Below, piece after piece: positions 40,321-49,100 of a stretch of DNA of 64,000 bases. Each line of letters begins with the position of its first letter. The first letter of the stretch is position 1. The DNA lies in contig NZ_VIQO01000039.1 of the NCBI RefSeq assembly GCF_007483665.1, positions 62,001-126,000 on the forward strand, in the 5' to 3' direction. A program made the translations under genes and the position numbers. The notes below the pieces were generated by a model, which did not search any database, was not told the origin of the DNA, and worked only from the letters and a program-made list of their open reading frames with translations. Source of the stretch: Catellatospora sichuanensis. Lineage in GTDB: Bacteria; Actinomycetota; Actinomycetes; Mycobacteriales; Micromonosporaceae.

Positions 40321-41178
40321 TCAAGGACCTGGTGGAGGAATATACTGGCCCTTGGCCTCCAACTCCCAGACCGCCCACTGTCGAATGGGTCCGGGCCAGT
40401 CCCTCCAGGAGATGAGCGTCAGCCTTGCACGCGACTTTTGCCCATCAATCGCAGCCAGCGCGCGGATACACCGTCGAGCGTCGGACAGATCGCCATCCGC
40501 ATACGCGAACTGTCCAATCAGGCCTTCCAGAAGCTCCGCGGCCTCGTCGTATCTGAGCTGTCCAAGCGCATCCACAAGGTCTCCCGGATGAGGCGGTCTG
40601 GCATTCGACTCGAGCACCTCGCACAACACCGGAGCTACGTCGTCGAGTGCGGCGACGGCGGCCAACTGGACGATCGAGCCCAGTTCCTTCCACCGAGCCT
40701 CGGCCGCGAGCCTCCGTATTATGGGACGAGCAGCACTGCCAAACTCCGGCACCTGGGAAAGCACCGCGCGTGCGGTCTCTGTGTGTACTGGGCCGGGTGG
40801 CAAAATGCGAAGGACGCTGGCGGCAATGCGATCGATCCGTTCCGGGTTCGGCACCGTTCGGTCAAAGGGTCGCGGGCCGCGGACCTGACAGGGCGGCTCG
40901 CCCCAGTTGTCGATGTCCCATGGGACCTCGCGCCACGGCGACTCGATCCTGCCGACCGCGATGAGGGCGCGCGACTCGCGATCGTTGCGGTACGCCAGGG
41001 GAATCACCGTCAGCGGCAGCGCCTCGCCCGTCGATCGCGACCGCGCGGACTCTGGCCTGCACCCGTGCCGAGGACCGGGGCCTCTGGCCATCCACTCAAC
41101 CAGCGCCACCTGGTAGTCGCCCCAGGAACTGCCGACCACGACCAGCACATCGTCCAGATCCCACTCGGCACTGGTCAC
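40321..41178 (-). CDS. unknown protein with HEAT-like helical repeats
   Basis: The product is ~285 aa from GTG 41178 (VTSAEWDLDDVLVVVGSSWG); TAGGCT seven nt upstream suggests a leaderless mRNA. The C-terminal half has repeated helix pairs (GSIVQLAAVAALDDVAPVLCEVLE, DALGQLRYDEAAELLEGLIG, DARRCIRALAAIDGQKSRARL), like HEAT/PBS repeats. The N-terminal half is not recognised. Such proteins are usually binding scaffolds. It has lower GC than most neighbours and sits next to the immunity-like gene, so the two may have been acquired together. Confidence 0.62.
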   Translation of the reverse strand: MTSAEWDLDDVLVVVGSSWGDYQVALVEWMARGPGPRHGCRPESARSRSTGEALPLTVIPLAYRNDRESRALIAVGRIESPWREVPWDIDNWGEPPCQVRGPRPFDRTVPNPERIDRIAASVLRILPPGPVHTETARAVLSQVPEFGSAARPIIRRLAAEARWKELGSIVQLAAVAALDDVAPVLCEVLESNARPPHPGDLVDALGQLRYDEAAELLEGLIGQFAYADGDLSDARRCIRALAAIDGQKSRARLTLISWRDWPGPIRQWAVWELEAKGQYIPPPGP

Positions 41179-41257
41179 AAACCGCAGCCTACTTCGCCGC
41201 GGCCGCCGTGGGTTTCCGCGCAAGGTATATGCCTACGGGGCCGTATGCGGGGGTGTT

Positions 41258-41306
41258 GCGAGCAGCGAGCAGCGAGCAGCGAGCAGCGAGCAGCGAGCAG
41301 CGGGCA
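41258..41306. repeat. 7-bp tandem repeat (GCGAGCA)
   Basis: Six perfect copies of GCGAGCA are followed by one variant, GCGGGCA. The tract lies in the gap 41179-41358 between two minus-strand genes, upstream of the HEAT-like gene and downstream of the Nudix gene. Copy number probably varies by slippage. Confidence 0.95.
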
Positions 41307-41358
41307 TCGGCAGGCGAACGCGTGGCCTCGTAACCGACTTCGGAGTCTGACAACGCCG

Positions 41359-41883
41359 TCACGCCGTTCTCAGTTCATGTGCGCGTGCCGTCACGAAGCT
41401 CCGCATTCGGGCGGCGTCCTCCGGGAAGTAGCTCTCCCAGTCCTTGTCCAGCCGCATCCAGGCCGCCTGCTGCCCGCTTTCCCCGATCAGGGGTGTCGAC
41501 GCGGCGGCGACCGCGGCGTACGAGAGGGACAGTGTCGCCGGCAGGTCCGGATGGAACGAGCGCACCGCCGCTGCCGCCGGCTCGGCCAGGAGGCGCACGC
41601 GCAGACCCGTCTCCTCGAACAACTCCCTCATCGCGCCCTCGCGGGGCGTTTCCCCGAGTTCGACCTTGCCGCCCGGCGGCACCCAGGCCCGCCAGGGGTG
41701 ATGCACCAACACGACCTGGGTGAAGTCCGGGTCGAACACCCAGACTTCGGCCCCCAGCGGCTCCATCGGTCCTTGAGCCGCGGCGTCCAACCATCCGCGG
41801 GCGTCGTCGAACTCCAACACGGCCGCCGTCGCGTCGATCATTGCCGCATCGACGACCTGTTGCCCTAGCCGACCACGAATCAT
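41359..41883 (-). CDS. NUDIX hydrolase
   Basis: The product is ~174 aa from ATG 41883 (MIRGRLGQQVVDAAMIDATA). An in-frame start at 42045 would add 54 low-complexity residues and nearly touch the divergent gene. The Nudix box is complete: GGKVELGETPREGAMRELFEETGLRV, fitting GX5EX7REUXEEXGU. It hydrolyses a nucleoside diphosphate linked to some other group; specificity is not predictable. The winged-helix HTH_42 gene is divergent. Confidence 0.88.
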   Translation of the reverse strand: MIRGRLGQQVVDAAMIDATAAVLEFDDARGWLDAAAQGPMEPLGAEVWVFDPDFTQVVLVHHPWRAWVPPGGKVELGETPREGAMRELFEETGLRVRLLAEPAAAAVRSFHPDLPATLSLSYAAVAAASTPLIGESGQQAAWMRLDKDWESYFPEDAARMRSFVTARAHELRTA

Positions 41884-42047
41884 GGAAGCAAGCTGGACCG
41901 AGGTTCTGACATTCGGGACGGCCGCCTGCCCGGCCACGCCGCCTGGAACCGTCGATGCTGACCCGCATGCGCGGCCGGTCTCATCCTGAGGTGACGGGTC
42001 CGCCGTGCTGCGCGTGGCGACCGGCGGTTCCATGAAATGATCCACAC

Positions 42048-43184
42048 GTGCTGACCCGCCGCGATCTCAACCGTGCCCTGCTCGCGCGGCAGTTGCTGCT
42101 GGAGCGATCGCCCATGGCCCCGCTGGAGGCGATCGAACACCTCGCCGGACTGCCCGCCCAGGCGCCGAACCCGCCCTACCTCGGCCTGTGGACGCGGCTG
42201 CGGGAGTTCCGGATCGACGACCTGTCCGACCTGCTCACCTCGCGGGCAGCAGTCAGGATGGCGCTGATGCAGGCCACACCGCAGCTGGTCAGCGCCCGCG
42301 ATGCCGCGGCCTTCCGGCCGCTGCTGCAGGTCGTGCAGGAACGGCACCTGGGCGCCGCGTCACGGGAGCGGCTGCGGGGAGCCGACCTGGGCCAGGTGGC
42401 TGCGGCGGCGCGGGCGCTGGTCGAGCAGCGGCCGTACACGGTCAAGGACCTGGGCGTGGCGCTCGCCGAACGCTGGCCCGACGCCGATCCCGCCGCGCTC
42501 GGGCCGGCGGCTCGGGCGGCCCTGCCGCTGGTGCAGGTGCCGCCGCACGGGCTGTGGGGTGCGGTCGGGCAGCCCGCGTACACCACCGCCGAGCACTGGC
42601 TCGGCGCCGACGCGGGTCCGCGGGCCACCGTCGACGAGCTGGTCCTGCGGTATCTGGCCGCGTTCGGCCCGGCGACCGTCCGCGACATGCAGGCCTGGTC
42701 GGGGCTCGGCGGGCTGGGCGAGGTCGTCGACCGGCTCATCGGCCGGCTCGTGGTCTACCGCGACGAGGAGGGAACCGAGCTGCTCGACCTGCCCGACGCC
42801 CCGCTGCCGCACCCGGACACCCCCGCGCCCGCGCGTTACCTCGCGGAATTCGACGCGATGCTGGACGCGTACGACGACACCTTCCGGATCATGGACGACC
42901 GGGACCGGCGCGACGTGTTCGCCGTGCCCGGGGTGGTGCCCGGCACGGTGCTGGTCGACGGGTTCGTCCAGGCGATCTGGACGATCGTCAGGAAGAAGGG
43001 CGCGGCGACGCTGGTCGTGCGTCCCCTGTTCCAGATCCCCACCCGGGACGTGCAGGACCTGACCGAGGAGGGCGAGCGGCTGCTCGCGTTCGCCGCACCC
43101 GACGCCACCCGCCACGAGGTGCGGTTCAACAGCGCGGAACGGGCGACGCCTGCCGCTGCGCGGCGGGGCAAGCCGCGACACTGA
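42048..43184 (+). CDS. winged-helix DNA-binding protein (HTH_42, AlkZ/YcaQ superfamily)
   Basis: The product is 378 aa from GTG 42048. Three winged-helix modules are expected for this family, which includes the DNA interstrand-crosslink glycosylases AlkZ and YcaQ. Typical blocks are LTRRDLNRALLARQLLLER, AIEHLAGLPAQAPNPPYLGL, LRYLAAFGPATVRDMQAWSG and VVPGTVLVDGFVQAIWTI. At the position where glycosylase members show a Q-x-Q or Q-x-D motif this protein reads LPAQAP, so catalytic competence is uncertain. It is probably DNA-binding in the cytosol. Confidence 0.85.
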   Translation: MLTRRDLNRALLARQLLLERSPMAPLEAIEHLAGLPAQAPNPPYLGLWTRLREFRIDDLSDLLTSRAAVRMALMQATPQLVSARDAAAFRPLLQVVQERHLGAASRERLRGADLGQVAAAARALVEQRPYTVKDLGVALAERWPDADPAALGPAARAALPLVQVPPHGLWGAVGQPAYTTAEHWLGADAGPRATVDELVLRYLAAFGPATVRDMQAWSGLGGLGEVVDRLIGRLVVYRDEEGTELLDLPDAPLPHPDTPAPARYLAEFDAMLDAYDDTFRIMDDRDRRDVFAVPGVVPGTVLVDGFVQAIWTIVRKKGAATLVVRPLFQIPTRDVQDLTEEGERLLAFAAPDATRHEVRFNSAERATPAAARRGKPRH

Positions 43185-43312
43185 CCGGGGCGTTTTCGAA
43201 CTCCGGCACCGCCGCGGGCGGTCTCGCGCCGGTGGGCGCCGCCGACGTGTCTGCTTGCCACGTGCCGCCATCATCGAGGCGCGGATGGGCCGCGACGCGA
43301 GGGGGCAGACAC

Positions 43313-43825
43313 TTGACCGCCGACCACGATGCGATACGAGGCGCGCAGGCGATCGAGCGGGCCATGCGCCGCTGCCACCGGCTGGTCGGCGCGACCGCGC
43401 TCGCCATGCTTGTCGCGTGTCTGTTCGCGCCGCTGGTCAGCACCATCGGCACCGCGCTGCCGGCCGGAAATCCGTACGAATGGACCAGCGGGACGATCTT
43501 TCTGCACAGCTCCGCCGCAGGCGGCGGCTGCGAGCTGACCGTCGGCAGGTCCCGGGAGTACGTCGACGTGCCGCGGGACACCAACGGCTGGGCGGGCATC
43601 GGTGGAATCGACGTGTCCACCGCGCAGCCGGCGGCGTTGGTCTGCACCCGCGACGTCATCGTCACCGGCGGCGCGGCGCGTGTCCTCACGTACCCGGCTC
43701 GTTATGCCTGGGTGCTCGCGGTCGTCGCCGCCGGGTTGTGCGCCGCCATGTTCGTCGCGCTGGTCCGGCTGGCGGTCCTCCAGCAGATGGAGGCGGCCGG
43801 CCCGTGGCTGCGCCGCCGCCGGTGA
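43313..43825 (+). CDS. unknown membrane-anchored protein with extracytoplasmic domain
   Basis: The product is ~170 aa from TTG 43313, with AGGGGG 7 nt upstream; ATG 43364 is the alternative. There is an N-terminal helix (LVGATALAMLVACLFAPLVS), a ~75-residue external domain with two cysteines (GGGCELTVGRSREYVDVPRD, PAALVCTRDVIVTG) and a C-terminal helix (YAWVLAVVAAGLCAAMFVALV). No family is recognised. The two-helix layout places both ends in the cytoplasm. Confidence 0.6.
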   Translation: MTADHDAIRGAQAIERAMRRCHRLVGATALAMLVACLFAPLVSTIGTALPAGNPYEWTSGTIFLHSSAAGGGCELTVGRSREYVDVPRDTNGWAGIGGIDVSTAQPAALVCTRDVIVTGGAARVLTYPARYAWVLAVVAAGLCAAMFVALVRLAVLQQMEAAGPWLRRRR

Positions 43826-43879
43826 GCGGTCGGCGCAGAAACAGTGCCGTTCCGGTGACCTGCGCCGTGTGGTAGGAAC

Positions 43880-45085
43880 ATGCTCATGGATCTAAATGCA
43901 CTGCTCTCTGAGGAGGGGCGCGTTGATCCGCCTGCCCTCTACGCGCGCCTGCACCGGGAGGGCGTCGCGGTGGCCGTGGACGGCGGCGCGCAGGGCTTCG
44001 CCGTGGCGGTGCACGGTTTCGAGGCGGTCGCGCAGGTGCTCAAGGATCCCAGGTTCCGTCAGCTCGATGCGGCCTACCTGGATCTGCACACGCCGCAGTG
44101 GCGGCGGCACCCCGCGCTGCGCGTGCTGCGCGACTCGATGTTCTTCACCGACGGCCCCGCGCACGACGGCGTACGGCAGATCATCGGGCGGGCGTTCACC
44201 GCGCGGCGGGTGTCCGCGCTGGAGCACGCGGTCACGGACCTGACCCATCGGCTGCTCGACCGGCTGGCCCAGCTGGCCGCCGACGGCCCGGTCGAGTTCA
44301 TGGGCGAGTTCGCCTACCTGCTGCCGAGCAGCGTGATGGCCGAGCTGCTGGGTGTGCCGCAGGACGACCTGGCCTGGTTCCGGCCGCGGGTGCTGGCGAT
44401 CGGGGCGATCCTCGAACTCGACGGCGCGAACTGGCGCAACATGGTCCGCGCCGACACGGCGGCCAAGGAGCTGTCGGCATACTTCACCGACCTGGTCGCG
44501 CTGCGGCGCGCCGACCCCCGCGACGACCTGATCAGCATGCTGGCCGCCACCGAGCTGAGCGACGACGCGCTCGTCGCCAACCTGATCACGACCTTCAACG
44601 CCGGATTCGTCACGACCACGCACCTGCTCGGCAACGGATTGACGATGCTGCTGGAACGCCCGCGGCTGCGCGCGGAGCTGACCGCGGACAATGTCGGCTC
44701 CTACGTGGATGAGATGCTGCGGTTCGAACCGCCGGTGCAGATCCTGGTCCGGTATGCACCCGAGGACGCCGAGATCGAGGGCGTGCCCTGTCCGGCGGGC
44801 CAGGCGGTGCTCGTCATGATCGGGGCGGCGAACCGGGACCCGGCGCGTTTCACCGACCCGGACGCCTTCGACCCGGCCCGGCCCGATCCCGGGTCGCTGA
44901 GCTTCGGCTTCGGCCCGCACTACTGCCTCGGCGCGGCACTGAGCCGCCTGGAGGGCCAGGTCGCGTTCCCGGCGCTGCTCGAACGGTTCCCCGACCTGGC
45001 CTTGGCCCAGCAGCCCGGCAACGCGCCCAAGCCGCTGATCCTGCGCGGGCACGACACGCTCACCGTCGCCTGCCATGGCGTCTGA
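43880..45085 (+). CDS. cytochrome P450
   Basis: The product is 401 aa from ATG 43880; ATG 43886 is also possible. The heme-binding loop is FGFGPHYCLGAALSRLEG, with C349. The ExxR motif is DEMLRFEPPVQILVRY, and the I-helix segment is FNAGFVTTTHLL. That segment keeps Gly and Thr but has Val where an acid is usual. It is a soluble class I bacterial P450 and needs a ferredoxin and reductase that are not encoded nearby. Its last codons overlap the start of a truncated acyl-CoA synthetase frame, so it was once part of a small biosynthetic or catabolic operon. Confidence 0.94.
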   Translation: MLMDLNALLSEEGRVDPPALYARLHREGVAVAVDGGAQGFAVAVHGFEAVAQVLKDPRFRQLDAAYLDLHTPQWRRHPALRVLRDSMFFTDGPAHDGVRQIIGRAFTARRVSALEHAVTDLTHRLLDRLAQLAADGPVEFMGEFAYLLPSSVMAELLGVPQDDLAWFRPRVLAIGAILELDGANWRNMVRADTAAKELSAYFTDLVALRRADPRDDLISMLAATELSDDALVANLITTFNAGFVTTTHLLGNGLTMLLERPRLRAELTADNVGSYVDEMLRFEPPVQILVRYAPEDAEIEGVPCPAGQAVLVMIGAANRDPARFTDPDAFDPARPDPGSLSFGFGPHYCLGAALSRLEGQVAFPALLERFPDLALAQQPGNAPKPLILRGHDTLTVACHGV

Positions 45086-45215
45086 GGGCAACCACGTCCG
45101 GCGAGGGCTGGAGCTGTTCGAGGATCACGGCGCGGCCGACGTGCTCGTGCACGGCGACCGGCGGATCACGTACGTGCTGCTGCGCGCGGGTGTGCTGGGT
45201 ATGGCGCGAGAATGA
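45075..45215 (+). pseudogene. N-terminal stub of an AMP-dependent acyl-CoA synthetase
   Basis: ATG 45075 overlaps the P450 stop by 11 nt. The 46-codon frame reads LFEDHGAADVLVHGDRRITY...LRAGVLGMARE, then stops. This is the start of adenylate-forming ligases (opening helix, then the short strands HGDRRITY). The remaining ~450 residues are absent and the next gene begins ~100 bp on. It is a truncated pseudogene; a functional 46-aa peptide is unlikely. Confidence 0.72.
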
Positions 45216-45317
45216 TCTCCGGGCCGGAGAGCGAACCCCGGCGGGTGGGGCGCTGTCGGCCAGATAATGGGGGCTGCGGCTTGTTCTCCAGGGCGCACGG
45301 TCGGAGAGGAGCGCCGG

Positions 45318-46265
45318 ATGAGCACCATGTTCGCCGTGAGGGCGCATACCAAGGGCGGCCCGGAGCAGCTCGTGTACGAGCAGGCTCCGCGGCCCGAGCC
45401 GGGGCCGGGTGAAGTGCTGGTGGCCGTCAAAGCCGCCTCCATGACACCGCAAGAGCTCACCTGGCCCGAAACCTGGACATACACCTCTGACGGGACGGGA
45501 CCTGAGCGCACGCCGATCATCCCGTCGCACGAGTTCTCCGGCGTCGTCGCGGCGACCGGGCCAGGGGTGGACAGCCCTGCCGTGGGCGACGCCGTCTACG
45601 GGTTGATCCCGTTCACCCTCAACGGGGCGGCCGCCGAGTACGTGACCGTGCCTGCCGCCGTCGTGGCGGCGAAACCCGCCACCCTCGACCATGATCACGC
45701 AGCCGCGCTGCCGCTGGCGGCGCTGAGCGCGTGGGAGGCGCTACGCGATCACGCCGAGCTGCAGGCCGGTCAGCACATACTCGTGCAGGGCGGCGCGGGC
45801 GGCGTGGGCATGTACGTGGTGCAGCTCGCGGCCGCCCTCGGCGCCCGGGTGAGCGCCACGGCGGGGGCCGCCGATCTGGAGTTCGTCGAAGGGCTGGGCG
45901 CCGAGCAGGTCATCGACTACAAGGACGAACGTCTCGAGGACCACGTCCGGGACGTGGACGTCGTGGTCGACCTCGCCGGCGCGGCCGCGCAGGCACGATC
46001 CTGGTCGGTCCTGAAACCGGGCGGCATCCTGGTCGCCCTGTCCGCGCCACCCGACCAGCAAGAGGCCGCCCGCCACGGGGTACGCGCGACCTACTTCGTC
46101 GTCAAGCCCGACCGGGCGGCGTTGCGCTCGATCGCGGAACTGGTCGACGAGGGCAGGGTGCGGCCGGTGCTGGACCGCGTGCTGCCTCTGGCCGAGACGC
46201 GCTCAGGCTATGAGGCGCTGGAGGCCAAACGCCGCGGCAAGATCGTCATCCACGTCGCCGACTAG
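45318..46265 (+). CDS. zinc-free NADPH quinone oxidoreductase-like MDR protein
   Basis: The product is 315 aa from ATG 45318, with GAGAGGAG 7 nt upstream. It has a GroES-like N-terminus (MSTMFAVRAHTKGGPEQLVY), the substrate-site block IPSHEFSGVVAATGPGVDSP, the Rossmann motif ILVQGGAGGVGMYVVQLA and the C-terminus RSGYEALEAKRRGKIVIHV. There are no zinc-binding cysteines. It resembles bacterial NADP-dependent enone/quinone reductases. The stop codon shares the palindrome ACTAGT with the stop of the convergent gene. Confidence 0.9.
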   Translation: MSTMFAVRAHTKGGPEQLVYEQAPRPEPGPGEVLVAVKAASMTPQELTWPETWTYTSDGTGPERTPIIPSHEFSGVVAATGPGVDSPAVGDAVYGLIPFTLNGAAAEYVTVPAAVVAAKPATLDHDHAAALPLAALSAWEALRDHAELQAGQHILVQGGAGGVGMYVVQLAAALGARVSATAGAADLEFVEGLGAEQVIDYKDERLEDHVRDVDVVVDLAGAAAQARSWSVLKPGGILVALSAPPDQQEAARHGVRATYFVVKPDRAALRSIAELVDEGRVRPVLDRVLPLAETRSGYEALEAKRRGKIVIHVAD

Positions 46266-46735
46266 TCCGCCAGCCATAGGCGACTGGTGACGGCTTGGAC
46301 GCAATCCGCTGAGTCCGTGATGCGCTCGACGCTCGTCACGGCTTGCGGCAGCGCAGATCGCACGAGGGACTCCACGTGGCGCATCTCCATCTCCAGCCCG
46401 CACAGCCGCGGACCCGTGCGCACCGCGAGGATGCGTGAAACCTCGTCCAGCGAAAGGTCGAGCGCCGCCCGTAGTTCCCTCAGCAGCCGGATCCGGTCAC
46501 CGCCAGGCACGGTGACCTGCAGCCCGAACCAGCCGCCCTGCTCCCGGAGCATCGCGTAGTCGTCCACGCCGACGAACGTGGCGCGACAGTGCAGTTCGTC
46601 GCTCGAGCACACAGCGCAGGTCACCGAGGAGTCCCAGCGGATACCCCTGCCGTCCGAATAACCCGTCACTTCGTACGTCGCGGTTCCCCCGCAGGCCGGA
46701 CAGTCGACCGTGCGGATCGCACTCTGGTAAGCCAA
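46262..46735 (-). CDS. unknown zinc-ribbon protein
   Basis: The product is 157 aa. The N-terminus has two CxxC knuckles (DCPACGG and TCAVCSS) about 27 residues apart, a probable zinc ribbon. The remainder is helical (RLLRELRAALDLSLDEVSRIL, a possible HTH-like segment). No family is recognised. The TTG start is one base after the stop of the DUF4259 gene, so translation is likely coupled and the two form an operon. Confidence 0.65.
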   Translation of the reverse strand: MAYQSAIRTVDCPACGGTATYEVTGYSDGRGIRWDSSVTCAVCSSDELHCRATFVGVDDYAMLREQGGWFGLQVTVPGGDRIRLLRELRAALDLSLDEVSRILAVRTGPRLCGLEMEMRHVESLVRSALPQAVTSVERITDSADCVQAVTSRLWLAD

Positions 46736-46736
46736 C

Positions 46737-47111
46737 CTAGGCCCGCCTGCGTACGGCCAGTTCGGACAGCTGGTCGAAGGTCTGCACCAGGACGGCCCGC
46801 CGCTGCTCCTTGAACCCGGGTACCGGCTCCAGCCCGTCGATGGCCTGTTCCCAGACGCCCAGGAACCGGGTCTTCCAGTCGGCGATCACCTCGGGGTCGG
46901 GCAGGCCGGCGCCGACAAGGTTCCGGCTCGCGATGAGGTGGAGCAGTTCGAGGTTGCACGGCACCGCGACGCCCCAGTACTCGTCGGGTTCGATCCCGAC
47001 GGGATCGCCGGACATCGCCTCGGCGATCTCGCGGATGAGCCGGTCGGTCAGCATCGACAGGTGGTCGGCGGCGGTGTCGTCGTCGAAGTTGCCGCTGCCC
47101 CAGGTGCCCAT
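46737..47111 (-). CDS. DUF4259 domain protein
   Basis: The product is 124 aa from ATG 47111, with GGGAGGGC at 5 nt. The start MGTWGSGNFDDDTAADHLSM is the signature of DUF4259, a small helical cytosolic family of unknown role, often found in accessory regions next to immunity-like proteins. It is the first gene of a two-gene operon with the zinc-ribbon protein. Confidence 0.85.
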   Translation of the reverse strand: MGTWGSGNFDDDTAADHLSMLTDRLIREIAEAMSGDPVGIEPDEYWGVAVPCNLELLHLIASRNLVGAGLPDPEVIADWKTRFLGVWEQAIDGLEPVPGFKEQRRAVLVQTFDQLSELAVRRRA

Positions 47112-47217
47112 ACGTGCCCTCCCGACGATGGATGTCGGCGAGCAGCGTACCCAGGCGGAGCTCGACCCTGCCGAGCACCGACAGGATTCGGGGTCCAGGT
47201 GCGATAACCTGTCGGCC

Positions 47218-47694
47218 GTGGCCGGAACGACCTTGAGTTTCCTGACTTCCTGTGCCGCTGAGCAGGCGGAGCCGGTCCTGGTGGAGGAGCTGGCGGCCGA
47301 GGGCCTGGTCCGGGACGAGCGCTACCCGGGCTACTGGTTCACCGCAGGCGGGCTGGCCTTCCAATACTGGCTTCAGGCACCGAACCACGAGATCGAGCCG
47401 GAAGAGCTGCAGCTCATCGCACAGATCGCCGGTACTGCCATGCGTTGCGACGTCGTGCTGCACACCCTCGTCAGCGACCCGGCCGACGGACCCGCCCTGG
47501 CCCGCATCGCCCAGCGAGTGGCACGCCGGACCGGCGGCTGGGTGTTCATCGAGTTCCGGGTTCCGCCCTCGGCACGCCTGCTGCGTCACCTGGCGGACGC
47601 AGGCCGCTGCATCGGCGTCGACAACGCCGTCTACCTGGACGCGGCGGCGACAGCAGCCTGGCTGGCCCACCCTGACTACCACTTCGTCAAGTGA
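47218..47694 (+). CDS. unknown protein
   Basis: The product is 158 aa from GTG 47218; TAACCT lies 7 nt upstream, a clear leaderless arrangement that fixes this start. The sequence alternates helices and strands (EPVLVEELAAEGLVRDERYP, WVFIEFRVPPSARLLRHLAD) and has no membrane segment. It resembles small DUF families seen beside DUF4259-type genes, but I cannot name one. It is divergent from the DUF4259 operon and ends before a shared terminator. Confidence 0.62.
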   Translation: MAGTTLSFLTSCAAEQAEPVLVEELAAEGLVRDERYPGYWFTAGGLAFQYWLQAPNHEIEPEELQLIAQIAGTAMRCDVVLHTLVSDPADGPALARIAQRVARRTGGWVFIEFRVPPSARLLRHLADAGRCIGVDNAVYLDAAATAAWLAHPDYHFVK

Positions 47695-47724
47695 GCGTCG
47701 GCACGCACGTGGGTGTGGCGCCGA

Positions 47725-47758
47725 CGGCTGGGTCCGGGAGCGTGACCGGACCCAGCCG
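47725..47758. terminator. bidirectional hairpin terminator
   Basis: CGGCTGGGTCCGG pairs perfectly with CCGGACCCAGCCG around an 8-nt loop. It lies between the convergent stops at 47694 and 47766 and can serve both genes. Confidence 0.8.
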
Positions 47759-47765
47759 TGCGGGC

Positions 47766-48983
47766 TCAGCCGAGCACGCGGTGGTCGGCGTGCAGGGAGC
47801 GGTCGAGGCGGATGGTGATGAACTCGTTGTCGTCGGGGCGGCCCGGGGTGCGGCCTGACGAGAACGGGAAGTTGTTGTCGTTCAGCACGGCCAGGGTCCG
47901 GTTGTCGAGAATCAGCACGTCCTCGATCGTCTGGAACGGGAACCGGAACGTGTCGGCGCTGCCGCCCAGGTGCTTCGGGTCGGCGATGTTCAGCAGATCG
48001 GCGACCAGCGTCTTGTCGACCAGGCCGTCCCGGTCCCGGTCGGCCAGGTCCACGAGGTAGATCTTCTTGAACACGGCCGCGTCGCCCTGGTTGTTGTCGC
48101 GCTCGATGACCAGGAAACGCTGCTTGTCCACCGCGATGAAATCGCCGATGGCGTTCGAAGGCGACTCCAGCCGGTACGTCCAGCGTTTGGCCGTGTACGC
48201 GCCGGTGGTGCGGTCCAACTGGTTGATCCGCAGGGTGCCCGCGGTGTCTCCGCTGACGGTGCCCTCCAGCAGCGGGTACAGGTATCTGCCGTCGACCGAG
48301 GCGGCCATGCCCTCGAAGCCCTTGCTGCTGCCCAGGTTCGCGGTCACGCCCAGCCGGGCGGCGCTCTCCGGCGCGTTGACGCCCGGCAGCGGCACCGGCG
48401 CGGCCAGCAGCCGCCCGGCCCGGTCGAAGTGCAGCAGGTACGGCCCGAACTCGTCGCCGATCCAGTAGCTGCCGTACTTGGCTTTGACGATCGACTCGAC
48501 GTCGAAGTCGGCCCCGGTCAGCACCCGGTCGGCGCGGGTCAGGGGCCAGGACACGAACCCGGCCGGGTCGGTGAGGTTGATGCCGCCGACGACGTCGACG
48601 CCACGGGTGCCGAAGTCGGGGACGATGCGCTGGATGCGCAGTACGAAGTCGCCGCTGTTGTTGATGTTGCCGTAGCCGTTGTCCGACAGCACGTCGTAGC
48701 TGCCGTCGCTGTTGCGGGCGATGCCGCTGAAGCCCTGTACGGGCTGGTCGGCGAAGGGCGGCGTGACGCCGTTGACCGGGGTGGTGCCGAGCAGCGAACC
48801 GGACGGGTCGCTGGCGGGCACGAACGTCAGCGCGGGCAGCTTGGCGAAGCCGGTCAGCACGGCCGGCCCGAAGTCACCGGACCGCGCCGCCTCGGCCGGG
48901 GCCGCGGAACCGCCGGTGGGCAGGGCGACCGCCAGGGTCAGCACGGTCAGGCCGGTCAGGGCCAGCCGGGGCAGACGTGTCAT
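47766..48983 (-). CDS. secreted esterase-like phytase family protein
   Basis: The product is 405 aa from ATG 48983, with GAGGAGG 5 nt upstream. The signal peptide is MTRLPRLALTGLTVLTLAVALPTGGSAAPA. The mature protein shows beta-propeller blocks of the esterase-like phytase family: QGFSGIARNSDGSYDVLSDNGYG, YWIGDEFGPYLLHFDRAGRL, GFEGMAASVDGRYLYPLLEG, ERDNNQGDAAVFKKIYLVDL and DNRTLAVLNDNNFPFSSGR. Members are extracellular and proposed to release phosphate from organic phosphates; activity is rarely tested. Confidence 0.9.
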   Translation of the reverse strand: MTRLPRLALTGLTVLTLAVALPTGGSAAPAEAARSGDFGPAVLTGFAKLPALTFVPASDPSGSLLGTTPVNGVTPPFADQPVQGFSGIARNSDGSYDVLSDNGYGNINNSGDFVLRIQRIVPDFGTRGVDVVGGINLTDPAGFVSWPLTRADRVLTGADFDVESIVKAKYGSYWIGDEFGPYLLHFDRAGRLLAAPVPLPGVNAPESAARLGVTANLGSSKGFEGMAASVDGRYLYPLLEGTVSGDTAGTLRINQLDRTTGAYTAKRWTYRLESPSNAIGDFIAVDKQRFLVIERDNNQGDAAVFKKIYLVDLADRDRDGLVDKTLVADLLNIADPKHLGGSADTFRFPFQTIEDVLILDNRTLAVLNDNNFPFSSGRTPGRPDDNEFITIRLDRSLHADHRVLG

Positions 48984-49100
48984 GAATCCTCCTCGAACGG
49001 GAAATCGCCCCGGACGTTAGACATCCCGGTTGAACCCGCCGAGAACGTCCGCACAACGGCGCATGGAGAGCACGGTGCGGGGGAGGCGTTCGGCAGCCGG

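Noticed and set aside
41258-41306. CRISPR array candidate
   Set aside because: The units are 7 bp and contiguous with no spacers; it is a simple tandem repeat.
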